From NCBI RefSeq assembly GCF_014529705.1, contig NZ_JAANIH010000031.1, positions 32,148-96,147 of the forward strand: DNA of 64,000 nucleotides. The letters are read 5' to 3'. This document shows positions 49,961 through 59,155 of this stretch, in pieces. The notes under the pieces were generated by a model that made no database searches, was not told the DNA's origin, and saw only the letters and a list, made by a program, of their open reading frames with translations. The stretch is from Bradyrhizobium campsiandrae. GTDB lineage: Bacteria; Pseudomonadota; Alphaproteobacteria; Rhizobiales; Xanthobacteraceae. How positions within the stretch are numbered: position 1 is the first letter of the stretch; the number at the start of each line of letters is the position of its first letter. Both the position numbers and the translations under genes were made by a program.

Positions 49961-51505
49961 TCAGGCCTCGTCCGATGGCGGGAGACGCTCGGCCGCGTAT
50001 TCTCCGGCGACGAGCAGTCGCCGCAGCAGCTTGCCGACCGGCGATTTCGGGATCGCGTCGACGAAAACGTAGCGGCGCGGCCGCTTGAAATTGGCAAGAC
50101 CCGAAGTGCGGCAGAATTGCTCGAGCTCGACGTCGGAAACGGCGCGGTTGCGCTTGACGAAGGCGGCGACGACCTTGCCCCACTTCTCGTCGGCAACGCC
50201 GACCACCGCAACTTCGTCGACCGCGGGATGCAGCGACAGGCAGCTCTCGATCTCGACTGGCGAGACGTTTTCGCCGCCGGTGATGATCATGTCGTCGACG
50301 CGGCCGGTGACGAACAAATCACCGTCCGGATCGACGAAGCCGGTGTCACCGGTAAAATACCAGCCCTCGCGCAGCGACTTTGCGTCGGCCTCGGGCCGCC
50401 GCCAGTAGCCTTCGAAGGCTTCGTCGCCCGCGAGCGTCGCGATGATCTCGCCCTCCTCGCCGACTGCGGCAAGCTCGGCCACCGACTTCGCAGCAATGCG
50501 CACGACCTTGACGTGCTGATTCAGTCCCGCCTTGCCGGCCGAGCCCGGCTTGGCGGCGGCGTTCTGGTCGATCGTAAACGTGTAGATCTCGGAGCTGCCG
50601 TAATGGTTGACGAACAGCTCCGGCTTGAATGCCTCGTTCAGCTTCTTCAACAGGCCATCGGTCATCGAGGCTCCGGCAAAGCCGAGCTTGCGCACGCTGG
50701 AGACGTCGGTCCTGGCAAAGGCCTCGTGATGGACGAGGTCGTGATAGAGGGTCGGCACCAGATAGAGGTTGGTGATCTCTTCCTTCGCGATCAGCGCGAG
50801 CGCCTGTCGGCTGTCATAGCGCGGCAGGCAGATGAAGGTGCCGCCGATCAGCGACATCGCCAGCAGCGAGCGGACGCCCATGGTGTGATAGAGCGGCATC
50901 ACGCCGAGCGTGCGCTCGCCGCGGCCGTAGAGATTCTGGGCGACGTGGGCGATCGCCGCAGCGCGTTCGGCGCGGTGCCGACGCGGCACGCCTTTTGGGC
51001 GCGAGGTCGTCCCCGACGTGTAGAGCATGATCGACCAGGCATCGGCGCCGACGCGCGGCTCGGCATCCGGCGCGCCGTCCTTGAGCAGATCGGCAAAGCC
51101 CGTTGCATCGCCGATCCCGGGATCGACGGACACCCGCAGCGGCCTGCCCGAGAGCGCTGAGCCCTGCACCGCCTCGGCAGAGATATCCTGATAGAACACA
51201 GCGCGTGCCTCGGCGTTCTCGATGCAGTAATCGAGCTCGTCGGCCTTGGCGCGCCAGTTGATCGGCGTAATCACGAGCCCCGCGAACTGGCAGGCCCAGT
51301 GCAGGGTCGCGGCTTCCCAACGGTTCTGCAGCAGCGTCACGACATGGTCGCCGGGCTTGAGGCCGAGGCGGTCGAACGAGGCCACCAGCGCGGAAATCTT
51401 GTCGTACCATTGCCGATAGGTCAGGCGGAGGTCGCCGTCGACCAGGGCAATCGCGTTCGGATCGCGCGCGGCGCTGGCCATGAAGCTGCTGGCGAGATCA
51501 AGCAT
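49961..51505 (-). CDS. Acyl-CoA synthetase (AMP-forming)
   Basis: A 514-residue ANL-superfamily ligase. The P-loop is MLYTSGTTSRPKGV, the aromatic A5 region VNHYGSSEIYTFT, the A7 YFTGDTGFVDPDGDLF, and the C-terminal catalytic Lys in PKSPVGKLLRR. It activates a carboxylic acid to its CoA ester. The genes around it (crotonase, molybdenum hydroxylase, transporter) suggest a cyclic or aromatic acid. It overlaps the coxS stop. Confidence 0.9.
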   Translation of the reverse strand: MLDLASSFMASAARDPNAIALVDGDLRLTYRQWYDKISALVASFDRLGLKPGDHVVTLLQNRWEAATLHWACQFAGLVITPINWRAKADELDYCIENAEARAVFYQDISAEAVQGSALSGRPLRVSVDPGIGDATGFADLLKDGAPDAEPRVGADAWSIMLYTSGTTSRPKGVPRRHRAERAAAIAHVAQNLYGRGERTLGVMPLYHTMGVRSLLAMSLIGGTFICLPRYDSRQALALIAKEEITNLYLVPTLYHDLVHHEAFARTDVSSVRKLGFAGASMTDGLLKKLNEAFKPELFVNHYGSSEIYTFTIDQNAAAKPGSAGKAGLNQHVKVVRIAAKSVAELAAVGEEGEIIATLAGDEAFEGYWRRPEADAKSLREGWYFTGDTGFVDPDGDLFVTGRVDDMIITGGENVSPVEIESCLSLHPAVDEVAVVGVADEKWGKVVAAFVKRNRAVSDVELEQFCRTSGLANFKRPRRYVFVDAIPKSPVGKLLRRLLVAGEYAAERLPPSDEA

Positions 51506-52016
51506 CTGACGTCTCTTTTTGAGGTGAAGCAAGCTGGGCGGCGGCTTCCAGCGCCGCCTGGATGATCGGGGTGTAGCCAGTGCAGCGGCAGATATGGCCG
51601 CTGAGGAGATCGCGGATATCCGCCTCGGTCGGCGTTGGATTTTTCGCGAGATAGTGGTCGAGCGACATCAGGATGCCGGCGGTGCAGAAGCCGCATTGGA
51701 GCGCGTGGTTGCGGCGGAACGCCTGTTGCAGCACGCCGAGCCTGTCGGCCGAGGGCGCGAGCCCCTCGACCGTCCTGAGTTCGCAACCGTCGACCTGCGC
51801 GGCGAGCGTCAGGCAGGACCGCGTCAACATCCCGTCGACGACGATGGTGCAGGCGCCGCAGACGCCGTGCTCGCAGCCGACATGGGTACCGGTCGCGCCC
51901 AATTGGTGCCGCAGGAAATCGGACAGCAGCATGCGCGGCTCGGCCTGCGCCTCGACCGGCTTGCCGTTGAGCGTGAAGCGCACGGAATGGCGCTGATCGG
52001 CCTTGAGACGGGTCAT
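51498..52016 (-). CDS. Molybdenum hydroxylase [2Fe-2S] subunit (CoxS-like)
   Basis: A 172-residue iron-sulfur subunit. The plant-type cluster is CEHGVCGACTIVVDGMLTRSC and the second cluster is CGFCTAGI with CRCTG. It passes electrons from the molybdopterin subunit to FAD. Its ends overlap both neighbours by four to eight bases. Confidence 0.92.
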   Translation of the reverse strand: MTRLKADQRHSVRFTLNGKPVEAQAEPRMLLSDFLRHQLGATGTHVGCEHGVCGACTIVVDGMLTRSCLTLAAQVDGCELRTVEGLAPSADRLGVLQQAFRRNHALQCGFCTAGILMSLDHYLAKNPTPTEADIRDLLSGHICRCTGYTPIIQAALEAAAQLASPQKETSDA

Positions 52017-52828
52017 TGCAGCACCTCGTCGATCAGGTCGCGTCCGATCATGCGGACAAGGTCGCGGCGATAGCGCGCGGTGGCGTGGACGTCGTCGCGC
52101 GCGACGAGCTCGTAGGCGAAGGCGTTGAGGGCATCGTCGAGCGCGCAGCCATCAAGAACGGGCCAGTCGCGCGCGGTCGGGACGTCGGCGACGCCGCCGA
52201 CAGCGAGACGCACGCCCGTTGGCGTCTTCATTGCAGCGCAGGCGACGATGGCGAAATCGCCGTGGCGGCGTGCGACCTCGCGGAAGGCAACGCGCGATCC
52301 CTTGACGACAGGCAACGAAATGCCTTCGATCAGTTCGTCGTCGGCACGCGCGGTCAGCATCATGCCGGCGAAGAAGTCTCTTGCCGCTACCCGGCGGCGG
52401 CGCCTGGCGCTACGGAGCAGCACCTCGCCGCCCAGCGCGACCAGCGCCAGCGGCATCTCGGCGCTGGGATCGGCATGGGCGAGCGAGCCGCAGATGGTGC
52501 CGCGGCTGCGGGTCTGCACGTGACCGACCCAGGGCAGCGCCAGCGCGACCAGCGGCAGTGTTTCGCCGAGCTGGGGCCAGGCCAAGAGATCGGCCTGACG
52601 CACGCCGGCGCCGATGACGACTGCATCGCCCTTGCGCTCGATCTGGCGGAGCTCGTTCAGCCGCATGATGTCGATCAGCAGCTTTGGCTTGGCGAGGCGC
52701 ATGTTGAGCATCGCCATCAGCGATTGCCCGCCCGCGAGCACGCGGGCATCGCCGCCCTGCTGCGCGAGGCCTTCGAGGACGTCGCCAACGGTTTCTGCGC
52801 GGAGATAGTCGAAGGCGGGCGGCTTCAT
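52013..52828 (-). CDS. Molybdenum hydroxylase FAD subunit (CoxM-like)
   Basis: A 271-residue FAD-binding subunit. The two FAD motifs are AGGQSLMAMLNMRLAKP and TICGSLAHADPSAEMPLA. No 4Fe-4S insert is present, so it is not the benzoyl-CoA reductase type (HcrB). It overlaps coxS and coxL genes by four bases each. Confidence 0.92.
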   Translation of the reverse strand: MKPPAFDYLRAETVGDVLEGLAQQGGDARVLAGGQSLMAMLNMRLAKPKLLIDIMRLNELRQIERKGDAVVIGAGVRQADLLAWPQLGETLPLVALALPWVGHVQTRSRGTICGSLAHADPSAEMPLALVALGGEVLLRSARRRRRVAARDFFAGMMLTARADDELIEGISLPVVKGSRVAFREVARRHGDFAIVACAAMKTPTGVRLAVGGVADVPTARDWPVLDGCALDDALNAFAYELVARDDVHATARYRRDLVRMIGRDLIDEVLQ

Positions 52829-55827
52829 CGGCGCCCCCCGAACAGGCTGGCCACCTTCGCCAGCACGGCAAACAGCGAGAAGCCGCCGCCCTCTGCACTC
52901 CCGCCGCCGGCCTTGCGGGCGAGCGCGGTGACGAACTGGCCGATGATCACGCGTGTCGCGCCATCGAGCAGACGGCCGCCGATGCTGGCGACCTTGCCGC
53001 CGATCGCGGCGTCGTAGCTGTAGGTGAGTTTCGTGCCGCCGTTGCCGTCGGGGGCCAGCGTGATCCGTCCCTCGGCGTTACCAAACCCGAGCGCGCCGGT
53101 GGCGCCCCCGCGCAGGGTAACCGCGCGCGGCGGATCGAGGTCGAACAGCTCGACATCGGCACGGTAGCGGCCGCTGACGGGACCGATGCCGAGCGTGACG
53201 TCGGCTCGGAAATGCGTATCCGTGACCTTGTCAACGCGCTGGCAGCCGGGAATGACCGATTGCAGCGTGTCGGGATCGAGCAGCATGGCCCAGACCTGCT
53301 CGGGCGCGCCCTTCAGCGAGGCCTGCCCTTCGCCTCGCAGCCACCGGTCACCTTCGCGCGCGGGCGCGATCGTGGCACGACCGGCCGGCGGCAGCCGCTC
53401 GGCGCCGCGCACGAGTTCAGCGAGACGTGCCGGCGCCAGCGGCAACGTGAGGTCGGCCACGCCGAGCGCATCGGCGACGGCATTGGCGAGGCACACGGGC
53501 GTCGACATGCAATTGCCCTCGCCAACGCCCTTCGCGCCGAGCGGCGTGAACGGCGACGGCGTCTCCATGTGGAAGATCTCGGGCTCCGGCACCTCCGTGG
53601 TGGTCGGTAGCAAATAGTCGGCCAGCGTTCCGGTCAGAAAGCTGCCGTCCTCGGCATAGGCATACTCTTCGAGCAGCGCGGCCCCGAGCGCCTGCGTAAA
53701 ACCGCCACGGATTTGGCCGTTGACCATGCCGGGATGCAAAATGGTGCCGCAATCGTGCATGGTGACGTAGCGATCGATCCGCGTCTCGAGCGTGGTCGGA
53801 TCGATCTCCACGCCGCAGAAGTCGAAGATGAAACCGTGACAGAGCGAGGAGTTGATGCGGTCGTCGTCGTCGGGCGGCGTCAATTCCGGCGGCGTCCAGA
53901 ACACGGTCTCGCGGATGGTCTGGCCGGCATCATCAGGGAGCGAGCCCGGCGACCAATGACTGAGCGCGGCGACGCGCGAGAACGCGATCCGGTTCTCCGG
54001 ATTGTGCTTCGAGGCGACAAAGCCTTTTGCAAAGACGATGTCGGCGGCTTCGACATTGAGCTGGCTCGCCGCGATACGCACGAGACGACTGGCGACACGC
54101 TCGGCGGCGATCTTGGCCGTGCCCGCCACCGCGGCGGCAAAGCGGCTGGCGTAATTGCCAGACGCGATCGACCAGGCGTCCTTGGCGGTGTCGATCTCGG
54201 TGTTGACCCGAATGTCCTTGGGCTGAAGGCCAAAGACGTCGGCGACCACCTGTGACAGCACGGTGCGATGTCCCTGCCCTTGCGGCACCGAGGCGACATG
54301 AACCGTGACGCTGCCGACCGGATCGAGACCGACGGTCGCGGTCGCCTGCGCGCCGTTCTTGGGACCTGCCTTGCGGCGCTCGGCCGCCGTCAGCACGGTG
54401 GTGATGTAACCCATGTTGGAGACGCTGGGCTCGACCACGGCCGTGAACCCGATACCATAGAGCCCCCCCCGCGCCCGCACGTCATCGCGCTTCGCCTTCA
54501 GCTCCGCGAGCCTGCCTTGCTCGACTGCGCGCGCGACGGCTTCCTGGTAGTTGCCGGAATCGAGCAAGGCACCGGTGGCGGTGCGATAGGGAAACGCGTC
54601 GGCATCGATCAGATTGCGCTTGATGATTTCGAGTGGATCGAGAGCCAAGCCGATCGCGATGCGCTGCACCAGCCGTTCCAGCGCGAAATAAACCTGCGGG
54701 CCGCCAAAACCGCGGTTGAGACCGGTCGGCGTCTTGTTGGTGACGACGACGCGGTTGCGAATCTTGACGTGATGGATGTCGTAGGCGCCGGTCAGATTGC
54801 CGTGCATGCGATAGAGCGTCGCCGGCTCCGGCGCCCGCAGATGCGCACCGCAATCCTCGACCTGGTCCCAGTCGAGTGCGAGGATCCTTCCGTCGCTTGC
54901 CACCGCCGCCGACAAAGTCGTCGCGCGGTTGGTGGCCGACACCGAGGCGGTGAGATGCTCGAGCCGGTCCTCGATCCATTTCACCGGCCGGCCCGTGACG
55001 CGCGCAGCCGCCGCGATCAGCACGATGTAGGGAAATACGCCCTGCTTGACGCCGAAGCTGCCGCCGGAATCCGGCGGCGTGCGTAACCGCAGCCGGTTGC
55101 CCGGCACCTTCAGCGCACGCGCAATCACCGTGTGGATGCTGAACGGGCCCTGGAAATTGGCCAGAACTTCATAGGCATCTTCGCCGGCATCGTGCGAGGC
55201 GACGACGCCGTATGTTTCGATCGGCGTGCAGGAATTGCGGGGATAGCGGATGTCGATCGAGAAGCGATGCGGCGCGTCCGCAAAGGCCTTTTCGGGATCG
55301 CCATAGCGGAAGGCGCGATCGCTGGCGAGATTGCCGGGAAAGCCGTCGTGCAGCACCGGCGCACCCGGCGAGATCGCGCCAAGTGGATCGACGACGGCAC
55401 CGCGCGGACGATACTCGACATTGATCAGCTCGGCCGCGTCTTCCGCACGCGCGCGATCGGTCGCGACCACCACGGCGACGGGCTCGCCGACATAGCGCAC
55501 ACGATCCATCGCAATGGGCCAGCACTCGACCGGCGCTTTCACGCCGACCACGAGACTCGTGGTGACGGCCTTGACGTCGCCGCCGGTCAGAACCGCGGCA
55601 ACGCCCGGCAGGCGCTTTGCGGCTTCAACGTCGATCGAGAGAATGTCGGCATGGGCGTGCGGCGAGCGCAGGATGGTCGCATGCAGTGTGCCGGGCTGGA
55701 CGCCGAGATCGTCAATGAAGCGGCCGCGGCCGGAGAGCAGCGCAGCGTCCTCGACGCGTTCGATCGAGCGTCCGACCCAGGGCGCGTCGCCCCGTCCCGG
55801 ATTTGCGGATGTGACCGCCTGCAACAT
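52825..55827 (-). CDS. Molybdopterin subunit CoxL fused to a CoxG-type SRPBCC domain
   Basis: A 1000-residue protein. Residues about 1-790 are a xanthine-oxidase-family large subunit: VGRSIERVEDAALLSGRGRF at the start, PPDSGGSFGVKQ, LNRGFGGPQVYFALERL, and the catalytic Glu in LGAKGVGEGN. The AYRCSFR loop of form I CO dehydrogenase is absent, so it is not a CO oxidiser. Residues about 800-960 are an SRPBCC/CoxG domain (GQASLKGAPEQVWAMLLDPD, IPGCQRVDKV), usually a separate membrane-recruitment protein. It is the first gene of a seven-gene operon. Confidence 0.9.
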   Translation of the reverse strand: MLQAVTSANPGRGDAPWVGRSIERVEDAALLSGRGRFIDDLGVQPGTLHATILRSPHAHADILSIDVEAAKRLPGVAAVLTGGDVKAVTTSLVVGVKAPVECWPIAMDRVRYVGEPVAVVVATDRARAEDAAELINVEYRPRGAVVDPLGAISPGAPVLHDGFPGNLASDRAFRYGDPEKAFADAPHRFSIDIRYPRNSCTPIETYGVVASHDAGEDAYEVLANFQGPFSIHTVIARALKVPGNRLRLRTPPDSGGSFGVKQGVFPYIVLIAAAARVTGRPVKWIEDRLEHLTASVSATNRATTLSAAVASDGRILALDWDQVEDCGAHLRAPEPATLYRMHGNLTGAYDIHHVKIRNRVVVTNKTPTGLNRGFGGPQVYFALERLVQRIAIGLALDPLEIIKRNLIDADAFPYRTATGALLDSGNYQEAVARAVEQGRLAELKAKRDDVRARGGLYGIGFTAVVEPSVSNMGYITTVLTAAERRKAGPKNGAQATATVGLDPVGSVTVHVASVPQGQGHRTVLSQVVADVFGLQPKDIRVNTEIDTAKDAWSIASGNYASRFAAAVAGTAKIAAERVASRLVRIAASQLNVEAADIVFAKGFVASKHNPENRIAFSRVAALSHWSPGSLPDDAGQTIRETVFWTPPELTPPDDDDRINSSLCHGFIFDFCGVEIDPTTLETRIDRYVTMHDCGTILHPGMVNGQIRGGFTQALGAALLEEYAYAEDGSFLTGTLADYLLPTTTEVPEPEIFHMETPSPFTPLGAKGVGEGNCMSTPVCLANAVADALGVADLTLPLAPARLAELVRGAERLPPAGRATIAPAREGDRWLRGEGQASLKGAPEQVWAMLLDPDTLQSVIPGCQRVDKVTDTHFRADVTLGIGPVSGRYRADVELFDLDPPRAVTLRGGATGALGFGNAEGRITLAPDGNGGTKLTYSYDAAIGGKVASIGGRLLDGATRVIIGQFVTALARKAGGGSAEGGGFSLFAVLAKVASLFGGRR

Positions 55828-55970
55828 GTCCCGGCATACCTCCCGACGCGCTCTTTGACGCGACGGCGACAGTTGTCAGGACAGGGGGTGCAGGAGCCAT
55901 ACCGCCGGCTCTCACGACTTACCAAAACGTCTCATTCGAGAGCGTGCAGCGCAGCATCAATCCGCGAGCA

Positions 55971-56810
55971 TCAACCCGCGAGACGCGAGACGTTGCGGAA
56001 TTCGCGCGGGCTGACGCCGGCATGATCGCGGAAGAAGCGCGTGAAATGCGCCGGCTCCGGAAAACCAAAACGCTCGCTGAGCTCGCCGAGCGGCGTCTCC
56101 TCGCGCATCACCGCTTCCAGCGCGCGCTCCATGCGCACGACATTGAGATAGATCTTCGGCGAGACGCCGAGCGATGCGTCGAACAGGCGGAAGAACTGCG
56201 CGCGCGACAGGCCGGCACCCTTCACGAACTGGTCGACATTGGTGTAGGAATCCTGCACCCGCATCGCATCCATCGCGCGCCTGATCCGCCAGTCGCAGTT
56301 CACCGCGCTCATGCCGCGGATCGATCTCGGAAAGCTGCGCCATGGCGTGAAGCGCTCGATTACCGCGATCATCAGGTCCGACAGCGTCTGCTCGTGCGTC
56401 CGCACCGCGTCCGGATTGGCCATCATCTCGGCCGCCAGATGCAGCGTGAGCTGGCGGATGCGCGGCGACACCTCGCCCGAGGGCCGCTCGAAAAATCCGG
56501 GCGCGCCGCTCGCGGCCCATCCCGGCCGGAACTCCTTCAGCCATTCCGGCTCGATGTAGAGCGCCATAATCAGCGTGCGTGGACGATTGGCGTCGTGCAC
56601 ATAAGCATGCGGCTTCCAGCCGTCGACGAGCACCGCCGCCGTATCGGTCAGCGGCGTGACCTGGTCACCGACCATGAAGTGCGTGTCGGCGCCTTCGACC
56701 TTGAGCAGGACGTGGCAGTGATGATGGGCGTGGCGGACCAGCGGACGGTCCATGTCGAGCAGAGCAACCCTGCCGAAAGCGCCATGAGCGATGCGCAGGG
56801 CCGTCGACAT
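55971..56810 (-). CDS. AraC-family regulator
   Basis: A 279-residue AraC protein. The N-terminal cupin-like sensing domain (HAHHHCHVLLKVEGADTHFMVGD) is followed by a C-terminal double HTH (VDQFVKGAGLSRAQFFRLFDASLGVSPK and PLGELSERFGFPEPAHFTRFFRDHAG). It lies upstream of the coxL operon on the same strand, separated by about 140 bp, and is a candidate regulator for it. ATG 56810. Confidence 0.88.
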   Translation of the reverse strand: MSTALRIAHGAFGRVALLDMDRPLVRHAHHHCHVLLKVEGADTHFMVGDQVTPLTDTAAVLVDGWKPHAYVHDANRPRTLIMALYIEPEWLKEFRPGWAASGAPGFFERPSGEVSPRIRQLTLHLAAEMMANPDAVRTHEQTLSDLMIAVIERFTPWRSFPRSIRGMSAVNCDWRIRRAMDAMRVQDSYTNVDQFVKGAGLSRAQFFRLFDASLGVSPKIYLNVVRMERALEAVMREETPLGELSERFGFPEPAHFTRFFRDHAGVSPREFRNVSRLAG

Positions 56811-56934
56811 CAGTTCCTTCCTCCCGGCATTGCGCTGCAAAATGGTTGGCTTGTCGGCGCGGCAATATAGGCAGCGTCAGCTACATATTCCAACCGCGCG
56901 AAGGGACGCAAGTTGCCTTCTCGCCGCAATCGGC

Positions 56935-58356
56935 TCATGGGCGCGCCTCCGCAAGCAACCGCGCCACCGCGGCGCCGGGATCGGCCTGCAACGCCGTGAC
57001 GAGATCGACCTCCTCCTCGCCCTTCACCCGAATGCGCTTGAAGGCGAGCTCGGGCGCGCTGACCGGCGCGGTCGCATCGAGGCCCATCTTGGCGCCGATG
57101 CCGTTGTCCGTGGTCGGATCGAGCTTCGAGCCGAGCGCGCCCGATACGACCATGAGGTCGCGGTCGGCCTGGAAGCGCGTCGCCACCGCCCATTCGATCT
57201 CATCGGACGAGGAGATGTCGACGTCCTTGTCCACCACGATCACCTGCTTGATGTCGTAATGCGCGCCGAAGGCGGACATCATGATGTTCTTGGGCTCGCC
57301 GTCGTTGGCCTTGTCGATCTTGATCGCGAGATGATAGCGGCAGACGCCACCGCGCGTCAGGCGAACGTCGAGCACACCCGGAAAACTGCGGCGCAGATGC
57401 TGCAGCAGTGTCGCCTCGCGCGGCACACCGCCGAGGATCAGATGCTCAAAACCGCCGCCGACGATGGTGTGGAAGATCGGCGCCTTGCGATGCGTGATCG
57501 CATCGACCTCGATCACCTCGCGATTGGCGCGCGGGCCGTAATATTGGGGGAATTCGCCGAACGGTCCTTCCGGCTCGCGCACGCTCTGGAGAATCCGGCC
57601 TTCGATCACGATCTCCGCATGCGCAGGAACGCGGACCGAATTGGTGCGGCACTTCACGACATCGACCGGCGTGCCGAGCAGCGCGCCCGCGATCGCCATC
57701 TCGTCCTCGTCGAGCGCGGCGATCGCCTGCGAGGCCAGCATCAGCGCCGGATGCGCGCCGATCACGATCGCGATCTCCAGAGCCTGGCCAAGCTCCTCGG
57801 CCAGGCGATAGTAGGAGAACGTGTGCCGCGGCAGCAGCAGCACACCGATGCGGTTCTTGCTGGATATCTGGCAGCGGTGGATCGAGACGTTCTGCACGCC
57901 CGTCTTGGGATTGCGGGCGATCAACAGACCGGCCGTGATATAGGGCCCGCTGTCGCGCTCATTGTGCTTGGGCACTGGCAACTGGCGGAGCAGATCCACA
58001 TCCTCGTGGACGACCTCCTGCACCGGCCCGCTCGCGACCTCATGCGTCGGCAACGGATGGCTCGCAGCCGCCAGGAAGCGCGGCAGCAACTGATCCTCGG
58101 TGACGCCGATGGATTCGGCGACCCAGTCGCGGCCAGCGAAGAGATTGGCAACGACGGGAATGGCATGGCCATCAGGACGCGGAAACAGCACGGCACTGTC
58201 GCGCTCCAGCCGCTTGGCGACCGCGGCCAGTTCGTCGGCCAGCGCAATGCCCTCGCGCGCGATGGCGAGCTTGCCGCGTTCGGCGAGATAAGCGAGCCAG
58301 GCGCGCAGATCGGCCGGCGCATTTGCCACTCGCCTCGCGGGATTTTTCATTTGCAT
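56935..58356 (-). CDS. ubiD: UbiD-family prFMN-dependent decarboxylase
   Basis: A 473-residue UbiD-type (de)carboxylase. The catalytic E-R-E region appears in HRCQISSKNRIGVLLLP, VIGAHPALMLASQ and EGPFGEFPQYYG. The prFMN cofactor is supplied by UbiX, encoded 29 bases upstream. In an accessory catabolic setting it probably decarboxylates a hydroxybenzoate or related aromatic acid rather than making ubiquinone. Two in-frame starts (58356 and 58350) are possible; AGGAAAG precedes the first. Confidence 0.9.
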   Translation of the reverse strand: MQMKNPARRVANAPADLRAWLAYLAERGKLAIAREGIALADELAAVAKRLERDSAVLFPRPDGHAIPVVANLFAGRDWVAESIGVTEDQLLPRFLAAASHPLPTHEVASGPVQEVVHEDVDLLRQLPVPKHNERDSGPYITAGLLIARNPKTGVQNVSIHRCQISSKNRIGVLLLPRHTFSYYRLAEELGQALEIAIVIGAHPALMLASQAIAALDEDEMAIAGALLGTPVDVVKCRTNSVRVPAHAEIVIEGRILQSVREPEGPFGEFPQYYGPRANREVIEVDAITHRKAPIFHTIVGGGFEHLILGGVPREATLLQHLRRSFPGVLDVRLTRGGVCRYHLAIKIDKANDGEPKNIMMSAFGAHYDIKQVIVVDKDVDISSSDEIEWAVATRFQADRDLMVVSGALGSKLDPTTDNGIGAKMGLDATAPVSAPELAFKRIRVKGEEEVDLVTALQADPGAAVARLLAEARP

Positions 58357-58385
58357 GTAACTGGTCTTTCCTAGGAATCTTCAGA

Positions 58386-59006
58386 TCAGGGCGCGATCTT
58401 GCGGAGCGACGGCGAGCGGCGCTTGAGCGCCTCGTCCTTGCCCCAGCGGCGCACCACGCCGATATCGATGTCGTAGAGGTCGAGCACGCGGCCGACGGTG
58501 TGCTCGACCATGTCGTCGAGACTTTCAGGCTTGGCATAGAAGGCAGGCACGGGCGGCGCGATGATCGCGCCCATCTCGGACAAGGCCGTCATCGTCCGGA
58601 GGTGCCCGGTGTGCAGCGGCGTCTCACGCACCATCAACACCAGGCGGCGGCGCTCCTTGAGCACGACATCGGCGGCGCGCGTCAGCAGCGTCGTGGTCGC
58701 GCCCGAGGCGATCTCGGACATCGAGCGCATCGAGCACGGCGCCACGATCATGCCGGCGGTGCGGAACGAGCCGCTGGAGATGGCGGACGCCATGTCGTCG
58801 ATCGCATGACAGACATTGGCGAGCGCCCTCACCTCCGCAATCTTCAAATCGGTCTCATAGGCAAAGGTGAGCTCGGCCGTCTTGGACATCACCAGATGGG
58901 TCTCGACGCCGGCATTGCGCAGCAGCTGCAGCAGCCGCACGCCATAGGTGACGCCGGAGGCGCCGGAAATGCCGATGATCATCCGCTTGGGTGCAGCATC
59001 CTGCAT
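58386..59006 (-). CDS. ubiX: UbiX-family flavin prenyltransferase
   Basis: A 206-residue flavoprotein. IIGISGASGVTYGVRLLQLL (phosphate-binding), the FMN/DMAP region APCSMRSMSEIASG and the C-terminal RRRLVLMVRETPLHTGHLRTM are diagnostic of UbiX, which attaches a dimethylallyl group to FMN to make prFMN for UbiD. ATG 59006 is chosen, although the ribosome site is weak. Confidence 0.93.
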   Translation of the reverse strand: MQDAAPKRMIIGISGASGVTYGVRLLQLLRNAGVETHLVMSKTAELTFAYETDLKIAEVRALANVCHAIDDMASAISSGSFRTAGMIVAPCSMRSMSEIASGATTTLLTRAADVVLKERRRLVLMVRETPLHTGHLRTMTALSEMGAIIAPPVPAFYAKPESLDDMVEHTVGRVLDLYDIDIGVVRRWGKDEALKRRSPSLRKIAP

Positions 59007-59083
59007 AGGTCTGATTTCGCTCCCTGGGCGCGTCCTTGCGCAGCCCAAGGAGAGATTAGGCAATCCGATCCATCACCACAAAT

Positions 59084-59110
59084 AATGATTGATTATATCA
59101 TTCATCATCT
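59084..59110. promoter_or_regulatory. AT-rich imperfect dyad, possible LysR binding site
   Basis: In the 149-bp gap between the divergent ubiX and lysR genes, the segment AATGATTGATTATATCATTC and the following ATCATC form an imperfect dyad centred on TGATTATATCA. LysR sites often carry T-N11-A dyads in such shared promoters. Confidence 0.4.
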
Positions 59111-59155
59111 GGGATGATGGCTACACGCACGGTCGACGAACGAGGGACGGACCCA

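Noticed and set aside
52825..55827. Form I carbon monoxide dehydrogenase
   Set aside because: The diagnostic AYRCSFR active-site loop is absent, and the neighbours are a CoA ligase and crotonase rather than CoxDEF-type maturation genes.
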